Assembly (NCBI RefSeq): GCF_024218775.1
Contig: NZ_CP100404.1
Location: 2,542,001-2,606,000, forward strand
Origin: Haloarcula marina
GTDB lineage: Archaea > Halobacteriota > Halobacteria > Halobacteriales > Haloarculaceae
Length of the DNA stretch: 64,000 nt
Reading direction: 5' to 3'
Of this stretch, positions 52,766 to 62,202 are shown one piece after another (the first letter of the stretch is position 1; each line of letters opens with the position of its first letter). The notes under the pieces were generated by a model, which was not told the origin of the DNA, did no database searches, and worked only from the letters and a program-made list of their open reading frames with translations. The translations under genes and the position numbers were made by a program.

Positions 52766-54103
52766 CTACTCCACGTACCGATACTTCCGCTCGCCCATCC
52801 GCCCCCATCCGTCGAACACGAACTCCGCTTCCGGCGCGGTGAACTCCTCCACGTCCGCCTCCGTATCGTGGTTGTGCACGTCGTGAATCTGCTCGTACTC
52901 CTCGAACGAGAGGTCGTACCGGTTGCGGTTCTGTTCGTCGATGTTCAACTGGGCGATTTCCTCCTCCCAGCCCGGGACTACCGTCTCCGCGTGGACTTCC
53001 GCCTGCGCGCCCGACCCGTACGAGGCGACGAGCAGTTGTTTCTCGTCCAAGTCACGGCCGTGCTCGCGGGCGTGTTTCAGCCCGGCGACGCGGGCGATGT
53101 GGACCGACCCAGTGTACCAGTTACCGACGTGCCGGGAGAGTTCCAGCGTCGGGTCGATGGTGTCCGCGTACCAGTCCTTGTACCGCTCCGTCTCGGTCAG
53201 CGCGTCGGTGTACTCGCGGATGGCATCGCGGAAGGCGTCGTCGCTCTCGAAGTCCTCGCGCATCGGTTGATGGCCGATTTCGGCGGCGACAGCTTCCTCC
53301 ACGTCGGTACCGCGGATGATGTGTCGGTAGCCGAGTGCGGCGGCCTTCCGGACCATGCCCGGGAACGGCGTGTGGAACGGGATGAGTTCGTAGTCCTCCG
53401 GGTGAATCTCACCGGCCACCGCTGCGAAGTCGTCCAGCGCCTCGCGCATCCGAGCGAGGTAGACGTTCACCGAGCGCTTGCCGTCGACGGAAGGGAACTG
53501 CTGGTTGGGCTTGAGGAAATCCGTCTCGTCGGCGCTGCCGAAGCCCTGTTCGGGCGAGAGCTCGACCAGACTCGGGTCCTCGTCGACGAGCATCGCGACG
53601 GCACCGGCCCCCTGGGTCGCCTCGCCCGGGTCGTCGCGGGCGTACAGCGCCGTGTCGGTGGCGATGACGATGGCAGCCCGACCGCGGTTGCGACCGGCGC
53701 GAATCCAGTTGTAGGCGTCGTCGAGGCTCTGCGTGCCAGCGATACAGGCGAACTTCCGTTCGCCCTTGTTGGCGTGGTGGAAGTCGCCGTCGTACACCTG
53801 TTCGAGACAGCCAGCGACGTACGTCGAAACGGGCTTGGAGTTGTCGAAGGAGGACTCGGTGGCCACGTCGATGCGGCCGATGTCGTCCGGTTCGAGTCCC
53901 TTCCGCTCCATCAGTCGGTGCGCGGCGTTGGCCGCCATCGTCACGATGTCCTCGTAGACGTCCGGGAACGACGAGGCGTGCAGGCCCAGTCCCTTCGTGT
54001 ACTTCCCAGGGTCGTCGCCTTGGGCGGGCGCGAACGTCTCCGCGAGGTCGAGTTTGAGCTTTCCTGTCCGTATCTCGATGGCGTCGATACCGACTTCGGT
54101 CAT
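52766..54103 (-). CDS. mvaS: Hydroxymethylglutaryl-CoA synthase
   Basis: This 445-residue enzyme condenses acetyl-CoA and acetoacetyl-CoA for mevalonate and isoprenoid lipid synthesis. The catalytic Cys120 lies in KFACIAGTQSLDDAY, the general base Glu83 in VATESSFDNSKP, and the pair HTPFPGMVRKAAALGYRH and GNWYTGSVHIARVA are family signatures. ATG 54103 is preceded by TATACGT about 27 bases upstream. A long frame reaching 54334 is an extension without homology. Confidence 0.95.
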   Translation of the reverse strand: MTEVGIDAIEIRTGKLKLDLAETFAPAQGDDPGKYTKGLGLHASSFPDVYEDIVTMAANAAHRLMERKGLEPDDIGRIDVATESSFDNSKPVSTYVAGCLEQVYDGDFHHANKGERKFACIAGTQSLDDAYNWIRAGRNRGRAAIVIATDTALYARDDPGEATQGAGAVAMLVDEDPSLVELSPEQGFGSADETDFLKPNQQFPSVDGKRSVNVYLARMREALDDFAAVAGEIHPEDYELIPFHTPFPGMVRKAAALGYRHIIRGTDVEEAVAAEIGHQPMREDFESDDAFRDAIREYTDALTETERYKDWYADTIDPTLELSRHVGNWYTGSVHIARVAGLKHAREHGRDLDEKQLLVASYGSGAQAEVHAETVVPGWEEEIAQLNIDEQNRNRYDLSFEEYEQIHDVHNHDTEADVEEFTAPEAEFVFDGWGRMGERKYRYVE

Positions 54104-54212
54104 GGAGAAACGGTCACTACCGACGTATAAGGGCTTGTCGACTAGACGTTCGACGACCGTCGAAACACGCGTCGGCGAACATTCATCTGTCCCGGTCGCA
54201 GACACCACAGCA

Positions 54213-55374
54213 GTGTCGCTGTTGAAGCCGCTGACGCCGCCCGACGTTCTCTTTATCTGGAGCGTCGCGTGTTTCGTGGGCGGGACGCTTCTCGGTCGTC
54301 GCCGCGCTGACACGCCCGGCCACCTCGTCCTCACCCTCGGTTGGGTCGGGTTCGCCGCGTTCTGGACCGTTTCGGCCGAGACGTATCGCCCACAGTCGAG
54401 CCTTCCTCGGGGCGGTGAGCGGGCTGACAGCGCTTCTCAGCGCGTACGCCGCGACCCTCGCACTCCGCCGGAAGGCCCCCTATCGACGACTCACTACGGC
54501 GTTTGCCATCATGGGCCTCCTGTTCGTTCCGTACCAATTCCTCCTCCCCGTCTTTCACGGCGCCCTCCGACTCGTCACCGCACACACCGTGTGGGGCCTC
54601 TCGATGTTGGGCTTCGCCCCGACGGTCGAGGTCGGTGTGACCGGACAGCCGACCGCGCTCCGGTTCCCCGCGGCCCGGTACCTCCGCTACAACATCATCT
54701 CCGCGTGTACCGGTATCAGCGCGACCACGCTGTTCGCGGGGCTGATAGGGGCCGCCGACGCACCGCTGAAACGCCGGGTCGGCGTGGCTCTCGCCACCTT
54801 CGGGTTCGTCTACTGTATGAACATTCTCCGGACGGTCATCGTCGGCGGTGCAATCGGCGGACCGTGGTTCGCCGCCACCGCACCGCTCACCACGGTGCTG
54901 TTCGGCGTCGAACGACCCGTACTCGTCTCGTTTTACTTCGCCGAGTACCTGCTCGTGCAACTGCTCGTCGTCCTCGTGTTGCTGGGCGTGTACGCCGCCG
55001 TCGTCCGCCAACTCCCGAGCGTCCAACGACTCGCCGACGACGACCCCACCACGAACGTCGCGTCGTACCTCCCGTCGACGTTTCCGTCGGTCAGGGCCAC
55101 CGTTCCTGCGTCGAAGTCTTCGGCATCGACCGTCACGGTCTGGACAGTTGTCGTGGCGTCCGTCACCGTCACCGTCACGTCCGAACCAGGCCCGACGACG
55201 CCGTCACCGTCCCCGTCAGAGAGCACCGGCGACGCGATGGCGGGCGGCGTTCCGTCGGCCGTCACCGCGCCGGTCGTGGCCGTCCCGAGGGTCCCCGAGG
55301 CGTCTCTCGCTTGTACGGTCACCTGCGGTGGACCGTCACTGAGAACCGGACCCGCGGGGAACGTCGCGTCGTAG
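54213..55374 (+). pseudogene. Archaeosortase-family protein, apparently frameshifted
   Basis: The N-terminal part (GTG 54213: SLLKPLTPPDVLFIWSVACF, two membrane helices) is in one frame and stops being membrane-like near 54385; the main part (from about 54390, RAFLGAVSGLTALLSAYAAT) is in another frame. The main part has the sortase signature: SACTGISATT with the nucleophile Cys, then Arg residues in KRRVGVALATFGFVYCMNIL and R-T-V, and several membrane helices. The product would cut and lipid-anchor surface proteins. The frame runs to 55374, but the tail past about 55050 looks like antisense to the next gene. Either a real disruption or a sequencing error. Confidence 0.65.
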
Positions 55375-55753
55375 GTCCCATCACCGTCGCCGTCGCGCCG
55401 GTCAGCCCGTGTCCTCGTTCGTAGTCGTCGCTCGGCCCGAACGCGCCGTCGCCGTTCACGTCGGTCACGTTCGCGCTCGCAATCGGATAGCGTTCGGTCG
55501 TCCCGCCGCTCCGGGCGACGACCGCCAGCGGGTCGAGCGGTATCGCGTCGCCGCCCTCGTGTGTCACCGACAGGTCGACCGGCGTCACCGAGACCGAAAG
55601 GTCCGCGAGTGGTGTCTGTACTGCCCCCGACAGTTCGTCCCCGATGGAACCGTCCGTGAGGAGGGCACCGCCGCCGACGGCGACCGTCGCGACGACGACA
55701 CCCACGAAAAAGACAGTCCCCACCGTGTCCGCCTGCGCCCGTCGTCCACCCAT
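54933..55753 (-). pseudogene. Pilin-like secreted protein, apparently frameshifted
   Basis: Starts MGGRRAQADTVGTVFFVGVV, a prepilin-type helix, with a TATA-like AGTATCATAC about 29 bases upstream. The first frame (55753-55319) loses its pattern near 55400; the following sequence continues in another frame as DGDGDGTYDATFPAGPVLSD then TVQARDASGTLGTAT, and contains tandem-like DGxGDG segments and Ig-like strands (DVTVTVTDATTTVQTVTVDA). The last 100 bases overlap the sortase gene. It is adjacent to the large surface protein on the same strand. Confidence 0.6.
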
Positions 55754-55824
55754 CTGTTAGGACCTGGGTGAAGCACGGGTATGATACTTTCGCGCGGTTA
55801 CGCGTCGTGATACCGCCGCGTTCG

Positions 55825-58746
55825 TCAGGTCGACTGCTCGGCGGTGTCGCTCTGGCCCGGGCCGTCGGTGACCGTCACCACGACGTAGTACGGCGGTTCG
55901 CCGCCGTTGGGGCTGTTCGAGTTGTCGGTGTCGCTGACGGTTTCGGTCGCCGTCCCGCCGCTGTATCCGTTGTTCGTCACCACGTCGAGGCGGTTGCTCT
56001 GTGCCGACGAGTCGTACAGTTCGACAGTGTAACTCGCGAGATTGTTGTCTGGGTCGGTCCCGGTGAACTCGACGGTGACGTCGCCGGACCGCCCGCTGCC
56101 ACCGATGCTCGTCGTCACTTGGTCGATAGAGACGGTCGGCGCTCGGTTCGCCGCCGTCACCTCGAACGTCGCGCCGGCGGTGTCCTCGTCGGCCCGACTC
56201 AGGCCGACGGTGTACGGCGAGTTCGCGCCCGACCCGGTGCTGACGCCGGTCAGTTCGAGCGTGATGGTGTCCCCGTCCGCCGCGCCGTCGGAGGTGTAGC
56301 GGACGACCACGTCGCTCCCCTGTTCGAGGAACTGCGCGGAGCCACCGCCGCCAACGACCGACACGCTCGCGCTGCCGTACTGCACGTCGTCGGCCCCCTG
56401 CGCGTCAGAGAGGTCGATGTAGACCGACTCGCCGTTCGGGAGCGTCGTCCCGGTCGCTGGCGAGAGGGTTATCTGCTGGGTCTGTCCGCCGCTGTTGGGG
56501 TCGAGGTTGTCGATTGTGACGCTGTCCAGTCCGGACGCTCCGTCCCCGCGAGTGACCGAGAAGTCGTCGGTGACGGTGTTGCCGGTGTCGGCGCGGGTGA
56601 ACGGTACCGTGTAGGGGTTCGACTGGCCGGACTGGTCGCCAGCGATGACGTCGGTGAGACGGATGTTCACCCGCGTCCCCGCGGCGACGTCGCTCGACGG
56701 CGTGTACTCGATGCGCGTCTGCTCGTTGTCGGCCTGAGAGACCCAACTGGCGGACCCGCCGCCAGCCGAGGCGATGGACGCAGAGCCGTAGTCGACCTGT
56801 AGCGGGCTCGTCTTCTGCGGTTCGTCGAGGTTGACGGTGACCGTCGTCCCCGCGGGGAGCGTCGACCCCGGCGTGAACGAGATGGTCTGTTCTTGCTGGG
56901 CGTTCGGGACGAGACCGGTCGCACGAGTGCTGCTGAACGACCCGCCCGCACCGGTCGGCGTCACCGTCTGTGTCGTCTCGTAGACGCTGCCGCCGACGGT
57001 GTAGGTCACCGAGACGCGGACCGACTCGCCGCGCATGTCCACGTTCGTCGCGGTCCCGGCCCCTTCGTCGTATCGATAGAACTCGTAGAGGTAGACGGTG
57101 AACGTCGCCCCGTCGGAGACGCGGGCGTTGTCGCCGTTGATTCGCCCCTCGATGTCCAGGTCCGTCTCGCGCGGGAGCGACACGCCGTCTGTGCTCGAAA
57201 ACCCGGACGAAAACTGGCTGAAGTCCGCGTAACCGTCTCGGAGGTCGCCCTGGACGTAGTACTCGTTCTCGGTCGGACCGCTCCCCCCGGAGGCGTCGGC
57301 GAGGGCGTCGATGGTCGTGTCCGTCGGTCGAAGGCCTATCTCGGTGACTTCGATGTCCTGTCCGTAGCGGTTCTGGAACGTGAGTTCGACGCCGCCCGGG
57401 ACCGAGTTCGAGTCACCGTCGCCGTCGGCGTCGTCGTCGTCTCTCGCCCGCGCCGTCGAGAGCGTCACGGACCCGCTCGGACCGGTCGCGGGCGACGGCG
57501 TCACCGTCACCGTGCGAGTGACGTTTCGGGGCGTCGTCGAATCGAAGTCGACGCGGTCGGGCGACACCGCGGGGTCGCCCGTAATCGTCTCCTTCGTGGT
57601 GAAGTTGAGTTGGTGTGGCGTCGTGGCGGTCGTCGAGTCCGCGCTATAGACGAACGTCACGCGCCCGTCCTCGTCAGTGTCACGGGTCCCTCCGGCCGCC
57701 GCGAACGTCCCTGGACTGGAACTGTTGTCGCTGGCCTCGACGGTCACGTCGCTGACGGGGTTGTTGTACGCGTCCCGCACTTCGAGCGTGATTTCCGTCT
57801 GTTCGTCGCGGGCAAGCGACCCGGACACCGACTCCACCACCGTGACGTACGCATCCGGTTCCGTCGTCACGCGGGAGCCAACACCGACTTTCGCCATCTG
57901 GAGTCGGTAGTCAGCGCCGGACTCGAACGTGACCGTGATGTTGTTGAACGGACCGTTCTCGCCCGTCTTGTCGACGGCGGCGACGTACGCGTCGGCTTGG
58001 CTCCCCGTCGGGTCGTACTCGCCGTCCTCCGAGAGGATGCCCTCGACTTCCGTCTCGGTCAGTCGCGTCAGGAACGAGACGGAGACCGGGTCCGTACCGT
58101 CGTCAGTGACCGTGACGGTCCGCTCGGACTGGCTCACCGGGTCCACGTCGACGGTGGTCGTACCGCTCGACGAGCGACTGAGCGACCCGTTGAGCGCGAC
58201 CAGTGATATCTCCCGGCCGTCGACGAAGGTCTGTCCAGACAGCGCGACCGTCCCCGCCCGGAATCTGTTGTACGCGACCGAGTGCTCGTAGTAGGTCGTC
58301 GGCGCTCCGTCGTAGACGTTGTAGTTCGGTTCGTACACCAGCGTGCCCGTGTTGTACCGACGGGGATTTCCAGTCCAGTAGTCGCCGGTTTCCCCGTCGG
58401 CGACGGCGTTGCTGACCGTCAACTGCTTGCCCGTGTCGACGGTCCCGTTGGTCCGAAGCGATCCTGACGGCGGACCGGGATTGACTGCGACGGCCCGACT
58501 CGGATAGGTCGTTCCGAGGGCCACCGACACCGCCGTCTGTGACCCGCCGCCGACCTGCGAGACGACGGCGTTCCGGAGTTCCTGTAGTTGCGACTGCACC
58601 CCCTGATTGTGATTGAACTCCACCCGTCGATTCTGGTCGGGGACCACGAACGCCTGATACGTCGAGAACGCGACGATGAGGACGGCGAACAACAGCACAG
58701 CACCGATCTGGACAGACTGTGCTCGTTGGTCCCCGACCAAATCCAT
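55825..58746 (-). CDS. Large surface/pilin-like protein with Ig-like modules (973 aa)
   Basis: The N-terminal 35 residues resemble archaeal pilin-like or DUF7289 proteins (DQRAQSVQIGAVLLFAVLIV), placing it on the cell surface. The rest is Ser/Thr/Asp-rich: a Big_1-like Ig fold (EITLEVRDAYNNPVSDVTVE, about 330-400), a beta region with many Asp, and two similar modules at about 620-760 and 770-890 sharing TISFTPGSTLPAGTTVTV / QITLSPATGTTLPNGESVYI and VDYGSASI / VQYGSASV. The end QSDTAEQST has no PGF-CTERM or hydrophobic anchor. TTTTTAAC about 26 bases upstream indicates a leaderless start. Confidence 0.82.
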   Translation of the reverse strand: MDLVGDQRAQSVQIGAVLLFAVLIVAFSTYQAFVVPDQNRRVEFNHNQGVQSQLQELRNAVVSQVGGGSQTAVSVALGTTYPSRAVAVNPGPPSGSLRTNGTVDTGKQLTVSNAVADGETGDYWTGNPRRYNTGTLVYEPNYNVYDGAPTTYYEHSVAYNRFRAGTVALSGQTFVDGREISLVALNGSLSRSSSGTTTVDVDPVSQSERTVTVTDDGTDPVSVSFLTRLTETEVEGILSEDGEYDPTGSQADAYVAAVDKTGENGPFNNITVTFESGADYRLQMAKVGVGSRVTTEPDAYVTVVESVSGSLARDEQTEITLEVRDAYNNPVSDVTVEASDNSSSPGTFAAAGGTRDTDEDGRVTFVYSADSTTATTPHQLNFTTKETITGDPAVSPDRVDFDSTTPRNVTRTVTVTPSPATGPSGSVTLSTARARDDDDADGDGDSNSVPGGVELTFQNRYGQDIEVTEIGLRPTDTTIDALADASGGSGPTENEYYVQGDLRDGYADFSQFSSGFSSTDGVSLPRETDLDIEGRINGDNARVSDGATFTVYLYEFYRYDEGAGTATNVDMRGESVRVSVTYTVGGSVYETTQTVTPTGAGGSFSSTRATGLVPNAQQEQTISFTPGSTLPAGTTVTVNLDEPQKTSPLQVDYGSASIASAGGGSASWVSQADNEQTRIEYTPSSDVAAGTRVNIRLTDVIAGDQSGQSNPYTVPFTRADTGNTVTDDFSVTRGDGASGLDSVTIDNLDPNSGGQTQQITLSPATGTTLPNGESVYIDLSDAQGADDVQYGSASVSVVGGGGSAQFLEQGSDVVVRYTSDGAADGDTITLELTGVSTGSGANSPYTVGLSRADEDTAGATFEVTAANRAPTVSIDQVTTSIGGSGRSGDVTVEFTGTDPDNNLASYTVELYDSSAQSNRLDVVTNNGYSGGTATETVSDTDNSNSPNGGEPPYYVVVTVTDGPGQSDTAEQST

Positions 58747-58789
58747 GCAGGGTAGTTACGTAGTAGCCGTTAAAAACCTGTCCGACGGC

Positions 58790-59371
58790 TCACTCGTCGT
58801 CTTCTTCGACGACTTCGGGGTCCCGCATCGCGGTCTGGAGGCTGTCGAGGCCGTTGACCCACTCCGAGACGAGGCCGTACTCCAGATTTTCGACGACATC
58901 CATCGGGAGTTCCTCGTCGTCGATGATTTTGGTCCCGGCCTGCACGCAGTAGCCGAGGGCCGCGTCGAGGTCTTCCTCCGCCTCGGCGTCGGCGGCCGCA
59001 CCGACGTAGTCGGCGACCGTCGCGTCGTCGGCGACGCCCTCCGCGACGTACTCCTCGGCGGCGTAGAAGACACAGACCAGCGAGGTCTGGACGCCGTCAA
59101 TCAGCATCAGCGTCTCCTCGTCGTCGATGTCGATGTCGTCGAGGACGATTTCGCGGACGCCCGCGAGTTCTTCGAGGGTCGTCTCTCGGTCGAGCGTGTC
59201 GTCTTCGTAGTCCGTGAGTATCTTCGCGACGGCGATAGCGGCATCGTCCTGCAGGTTCAACAGAAGGCGCGCGGAGTCTTCGTCCTCAGGGTCGACGCCC
59301 TCTTCTTCGATGCGGTCAAGCCAGTTCTGCCAGCGTTCGTCGGTGTAATACTCCCCCGGCGGAGTGCTCAT
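58790..59371 (-). CDS. DUF2150 family protein
   Basis: The 193-residue, very acidic, mostly helical protein is a haloarchaeal DUF2150 member (YYTDERWQNWLDRIEEEGVD start). A GGAGGTG ribosome binding site sits 3 bases before the ATG, and a CTATTATC box lies about 27 bases upstream. Function unknown. It lies upstream of the surface protein on the same strand, and may share its message, although each has a promoter-like box. Confidence 0.85.
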   Translation of the reverse strand: MSTPPGEYYTDERWQNWLDRIEEEGVDPEDEDSARLLLNLQDDAAIAVAKILTDYEDDTLDRETTLEELAGVREIVLDDIDIDDEETLMLIDGVQTSLVCVFYAAEEYVAEGVADDATVADYVGAAADAEAEEDLDAALGYCVQAGTKIIDDEELPMDVVENLEYGLVSEWVNGLDSLQTAMRDPEVVEEDDE

Positions 59372-59529
59372 ACACCTCCGTTCGTGCGGCCGGGGATAAT
59401 AGCTTCGAACAGGCGATGCGATACCCGGCGTCCCCCGAACGTCGGTGCCAGCACCGCTATCGCACGCTCGGACCCGGCCGTTCGTTCCCGTCTCGGGGAT
59501 TTATGTCCCTGCACTGGCTATGTCACACC

Positions 59530-59838
59530 ATGTCACAGCGGCGTTCGACCGTCACCGTCGGCGACACGCTCGACCCGGCCGTCGTGGGTCGGCGAGCGAC
59601 GCGCGTCGGCTTGGCGCTGGTCGCGGCGGCACTCCCGCTGGTCGTCGGAACGCTCGCGGGTATCGCCGCCGACGCGCCGACGGTCGAAGCCGCGTTCACG
59701 GCGGCACTGGGCGTCATGGACGCGCCCGTCTTCGGCCAGCATGGCACCCAGTTGTTGTTCCACGTCGGAACGCTCGGCTTGCTGGCTGGCTGTTGGGTCC
59801 TCGGCGTCGGCCTCCTGCTGGACGGCCTGTTCGACTGA
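59530..59838 (+). CDS. Small membrane protein
   Basis: This 102-residue protein has two hydrophobic helices (VGLALVAAALPLVVGTLAGI and LFHVGTLGLLAGCWVLGVGL) after a basic N-terminus (TLDPAVVGRRATR). ATG 59530 is supported by a TTTATG box about 30 bases upstream; a frame from 59416 has no protein character. It is divergent from DUF2150 and convergent with MscS. Function unknown. Confidence 0.7.
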   Translation: MSQRRSTVTVGDTLDPAVVGRRATRVGLALVAAALPLVVGTLAGIAADAPTVEAAFTAALGVMDAPVFGQHGTQLLFHVGTLGLLAGCWVLGVGLLLDGLFD

Positions 59839-59858
59839 GACCGGTGAAATCGCGTCTG

Positions 59859-61076
59859 TTACTCGTCGCCGTCGGCCGTCATCGACCGGACCGCCTCGTC
59901 GGAGACTGTCCCGTCCCGGGTTTTGAGGGTCCGCTGCGGGAACGGGATGGAGACGCCCTCCTCGTCGAAGGCGGACTTGACTTCGCGGACGACGGCCGAG
60001 ACGGCGCGCCACTTCCGCGGCGGCGTCGGGTGGTCTATCCAGAACCGGAGTTCGAGGACGATTGCGGAGTCGCCGAACGATTTCGGAATCACTTGCGGCG
60101 GCGGCGTGTCCACGATATCGTCGACGCCGCTCATGGCCGTCCGCGCGAGGTCCATCGCGGTGTCGATGTCGGTGTCGTAGTCGACGCCCACGTCCAGCGT
60201 CAACCGGAGCAAGCCCTTCCGACTCCGGTTCGTGATGGAGCGGTCGCTCACTCGGTCGTTCGGGATGATGACGAACTCGCCGTCGAAGTTCTCCAGTCGG
60301 GTGTTGAAGATGGTGATGTCGGTGACGATGCCCTGTTCGTCGCCGATGACCACCCAGTCGCCGATGGTAAAGGGCCGGGAGAACATCAGGACGAACCCGG
60401 CGATGAGCGACCCCAGCGTCTGTCGCGCGGCGAACCCGACGACGATGCCGAGAAAGCCCGCGCCGACGAGGAGGCCGCCGACGTTGATGCCCCACACCGA
60501 GAGGATGGTCGCGCCGAGGGCGACGAAGATAGTCACCTGTCCGAGGCGGAGCAGAATCTCCTCCTGGTGCTCGGTGAAGTCGTCGAGCGCCAGCGTCAGG
60601 CGGTCGATGGCCCGCTGTAACTGGTCGGAGAGGACGAACGCGATAGTCACGAGAAACGCCGTCTGCACCGCGTTGATCAGCGTCGGACTGCGGTCTTGTA
60701 CGTACGGGTCTAACAGCGCCGCGAAGTCGGTAACGCCCCAGACGACGAGGAACGACCCGACGACGAGGAACAACACGACCAACTGGATGGTCCGGAGCAG
60801 GACGCCCTGAAACGAGGTGGGCGTGTACCGGGCCAGTGCCGCCAACCAGTCGCCCGCCCGTCCCGACTCGACGCTCCGCGCCGCGACCCGCCGCAGTCTG
60901 GAGAGGAGCGCGGGGACGACGAAGACGGCCCCGACCAACACGCCCAGGAGAATCGCCGTCGCGACGACTTGCCCCTGTGAGGCCGCCAACTCTTCGAGGA
61001 ACCGCTGGAGTCCTCGAACGAAGTCGAGGAACACTTCACCGGACCCGCCACCGCTGGGTGTCGCTGTCCCCTGCAC
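59859..61076 (-). CDS. Mechanosensitive ion channel of the MscS family (copy 2)
   Basis: The 405-residue membrane protein has four N-terminal helices, the pore helix GGLLVGAGFLGIVVGFAARQ and QTLGSLIAGFVLMFSRPFTI followed by GDWVVIGDEQGIVTDITIFN and FVIIPNDRVSDRSITN. It is very similar to copy 1, a paralogue. The C-terminal tail (about 25 residues) is polar and differs. It acts as an osmotic release valve. It is next to pdxS but not obviously coupled. Confidence 0.92.
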   Translation of the reverse strand: MQGTATPSGGGSGEVFLDFVRGLQRFLEELAASQGQVVATAILLGVLVGAVFVVPALLSRLRRVAARSVESGRAGDWLAALARYTPTSFQGVLLRTIQLVVLFLVVGSFLVVWGVTDFAALLDPYVQDRSPTLINAVQTAFLVTIAFVLSDQLQRAIDRLTLALDDFTEHQEEILLRLGQVTIFVALGATILSVWGINVGGLLVGAGFLGIVVGFAARQTLGSLIAGFVLMFSRPFTIGDWVVIGDEQGIVTDITIFNTRLENFDGEFVIIPNDRVSDRSITNRSRKGLLRLTLDVGVDYDTDIDTAMDLARTAMSGVDDIVDTPPPQVIPKSFGDSAIVLELRFWIDHPTPPRKWRAVSAVVREVKSAFDEEGVSIPFPQRTLKTRDGTVSDEAVRSMTADGDE

Positions 61077-61149
61077 GCTACGTACTCCTCGCCGTATCGA
61101 CTTGTGTCTTCGTTCTCAGGTCGCCGTCGGTCAGAGAAGTCGTCGCCGT

Positions 61150-62058
61150 TCAGACGCCGCGGCCCTGCAGTTTCTCCTCTTCGGGGAGGTCGGCGTTCGC
61201 GTCGCCTTTCATCCCCTTGCCGACGTTCTTGCTGATTTCGGTCAGTTTCTCGGCGTCGTCCCAGTTGTTCACGGCTTCGACGATGGCGGTCCCCATGGCC
61301 TCGGGGTCCTCCGCGCCGAAGATACCCGACCCGACGAAGATGCCGTCACACCCGTGGTGCATCATCAGGGCGGCGTCGGCGGGCGTGGCGATGCCGCCAG
61401 CGGCGAAGTTGACAACCGGGAGGCGACCCATATCGGCCGTCTCGTGGACGAGGTCCGCGGGGGCTTCGTGTTCGCGCGCCCACTTCTCGCGTTCCTCGTA
61501 GTTCATGCCCGCCAGTTTCCGAATCGCACCCTTGATGTTGCGCTGGTGGTGGACGGCCTGATTCACGTCGCCGGTCCCCGCCTCGCCTTTCGTCCGAATC
61601 ATCGCCGCGCCCTCGTCGATGCGGCGGAGCGCCTCTTGGAGGTTGCGTGCGCCGCAGACGAACGGGGCGGTGAACTCGCGCTTGTCGATGTGGTAGCGGT
61701 CGTCGGCGGGTGTCAGCACCTCGCTCTCGTCCAGCATGTCCGCCCCCGCGGCTTCGAGGATTTCGGCCTCTTTGACGTGGCCGATGCGGGCCTTGCCCAT
61801 CACCGGAATGGACACCTCGTCGATGACCGACTGCAGGGAGGCGGGGTCCGCCATCCGCGCGACGCCGCCCCGCTTTCGGATGTCGGCGGGGACCGCTTCG
61901 AGGTTCATGACGGCCACCGCGCCCACGTCCTCAGCGATGCGGGCCTGTTCGGCCGTGACGACGTCCATGATGACGCCGCCCTTCTGCATCTTCGCGAACC
62001 CGCGTTTCACGAGGTCAGTGCCGCGGCGGAGGTCCTCTAAATCAGTAGCTTCGGACAT
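61150..62058 (-). CDS. pdxS: Pyridoxal 5'-phosphate synthase subunit PdxS
   Basis: The 302-residue TIM-barrel enzyme makes vitamin B6 from ribose 5-phosphate, glyceraldehyde 3-phosphate and ammonia. Visible family motifs: [37 protein letters not shown] with the first catalytic Lys, [20 protein letters not shown] and the C-terminal [20 protein letters not shown]. The end KLQGRGV is normal. No pdxT glutaminase is adjacent, so it lies elsewhere. Confidence 0.95.
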   Translation of the reverse strand: MSEATDLEDLRRGTDLVKRGFAKMQKGGVIMDVVTAEQARIAEDVGAVAVMNLEAVPADIRKRGGVARMADPASLQSVIDEVSIPVMGKARIGHVKEAEILEAAGADMLDESEVLTPADDRYHIDKREFTAPFVCGARNLQEALRRIDEGAAMIRTKGEAGTGDVNQAVHHQRNIKGAIRKLAGMNYEEREKWAREHEAPADLVHETADMGRLPVVNFAAGGIATPADAALMMHHGCDGIFVGSGIFGAEDPEAMGTAIVEAVNNWDDAEKLTEISKNVGKGMKGDANADLPEEEKLQGRGV

Positions 62059-62202
62059 TACTCGCCGCTTGGGACTGGATTTACTTAACCCGTGTCCTTG
62101 GCCGGAACGCGAGGCGGGGCCGTCGTCGGCCCGTTTGACGCCCCGAACGACGCCGCGTCAACTGCCAGTGGACTTTTATCGTCTACCGATGATTGTGCGG
62201 CA

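Noticed and set aside
52582-52842. 86-codon frame before HMG-CoA synthase
   Set aside because: It runs through the repeat cluster, is Ser/Arg/Leu-rich and overlaps the synthase stop on the other strand.
54331-55026. 231-codon minus frame across the archaeosortase region
   Set aside because: It is a shadow of the sortase membrane helices; the composition is Glu/Arg/Gly-rich with no domain.
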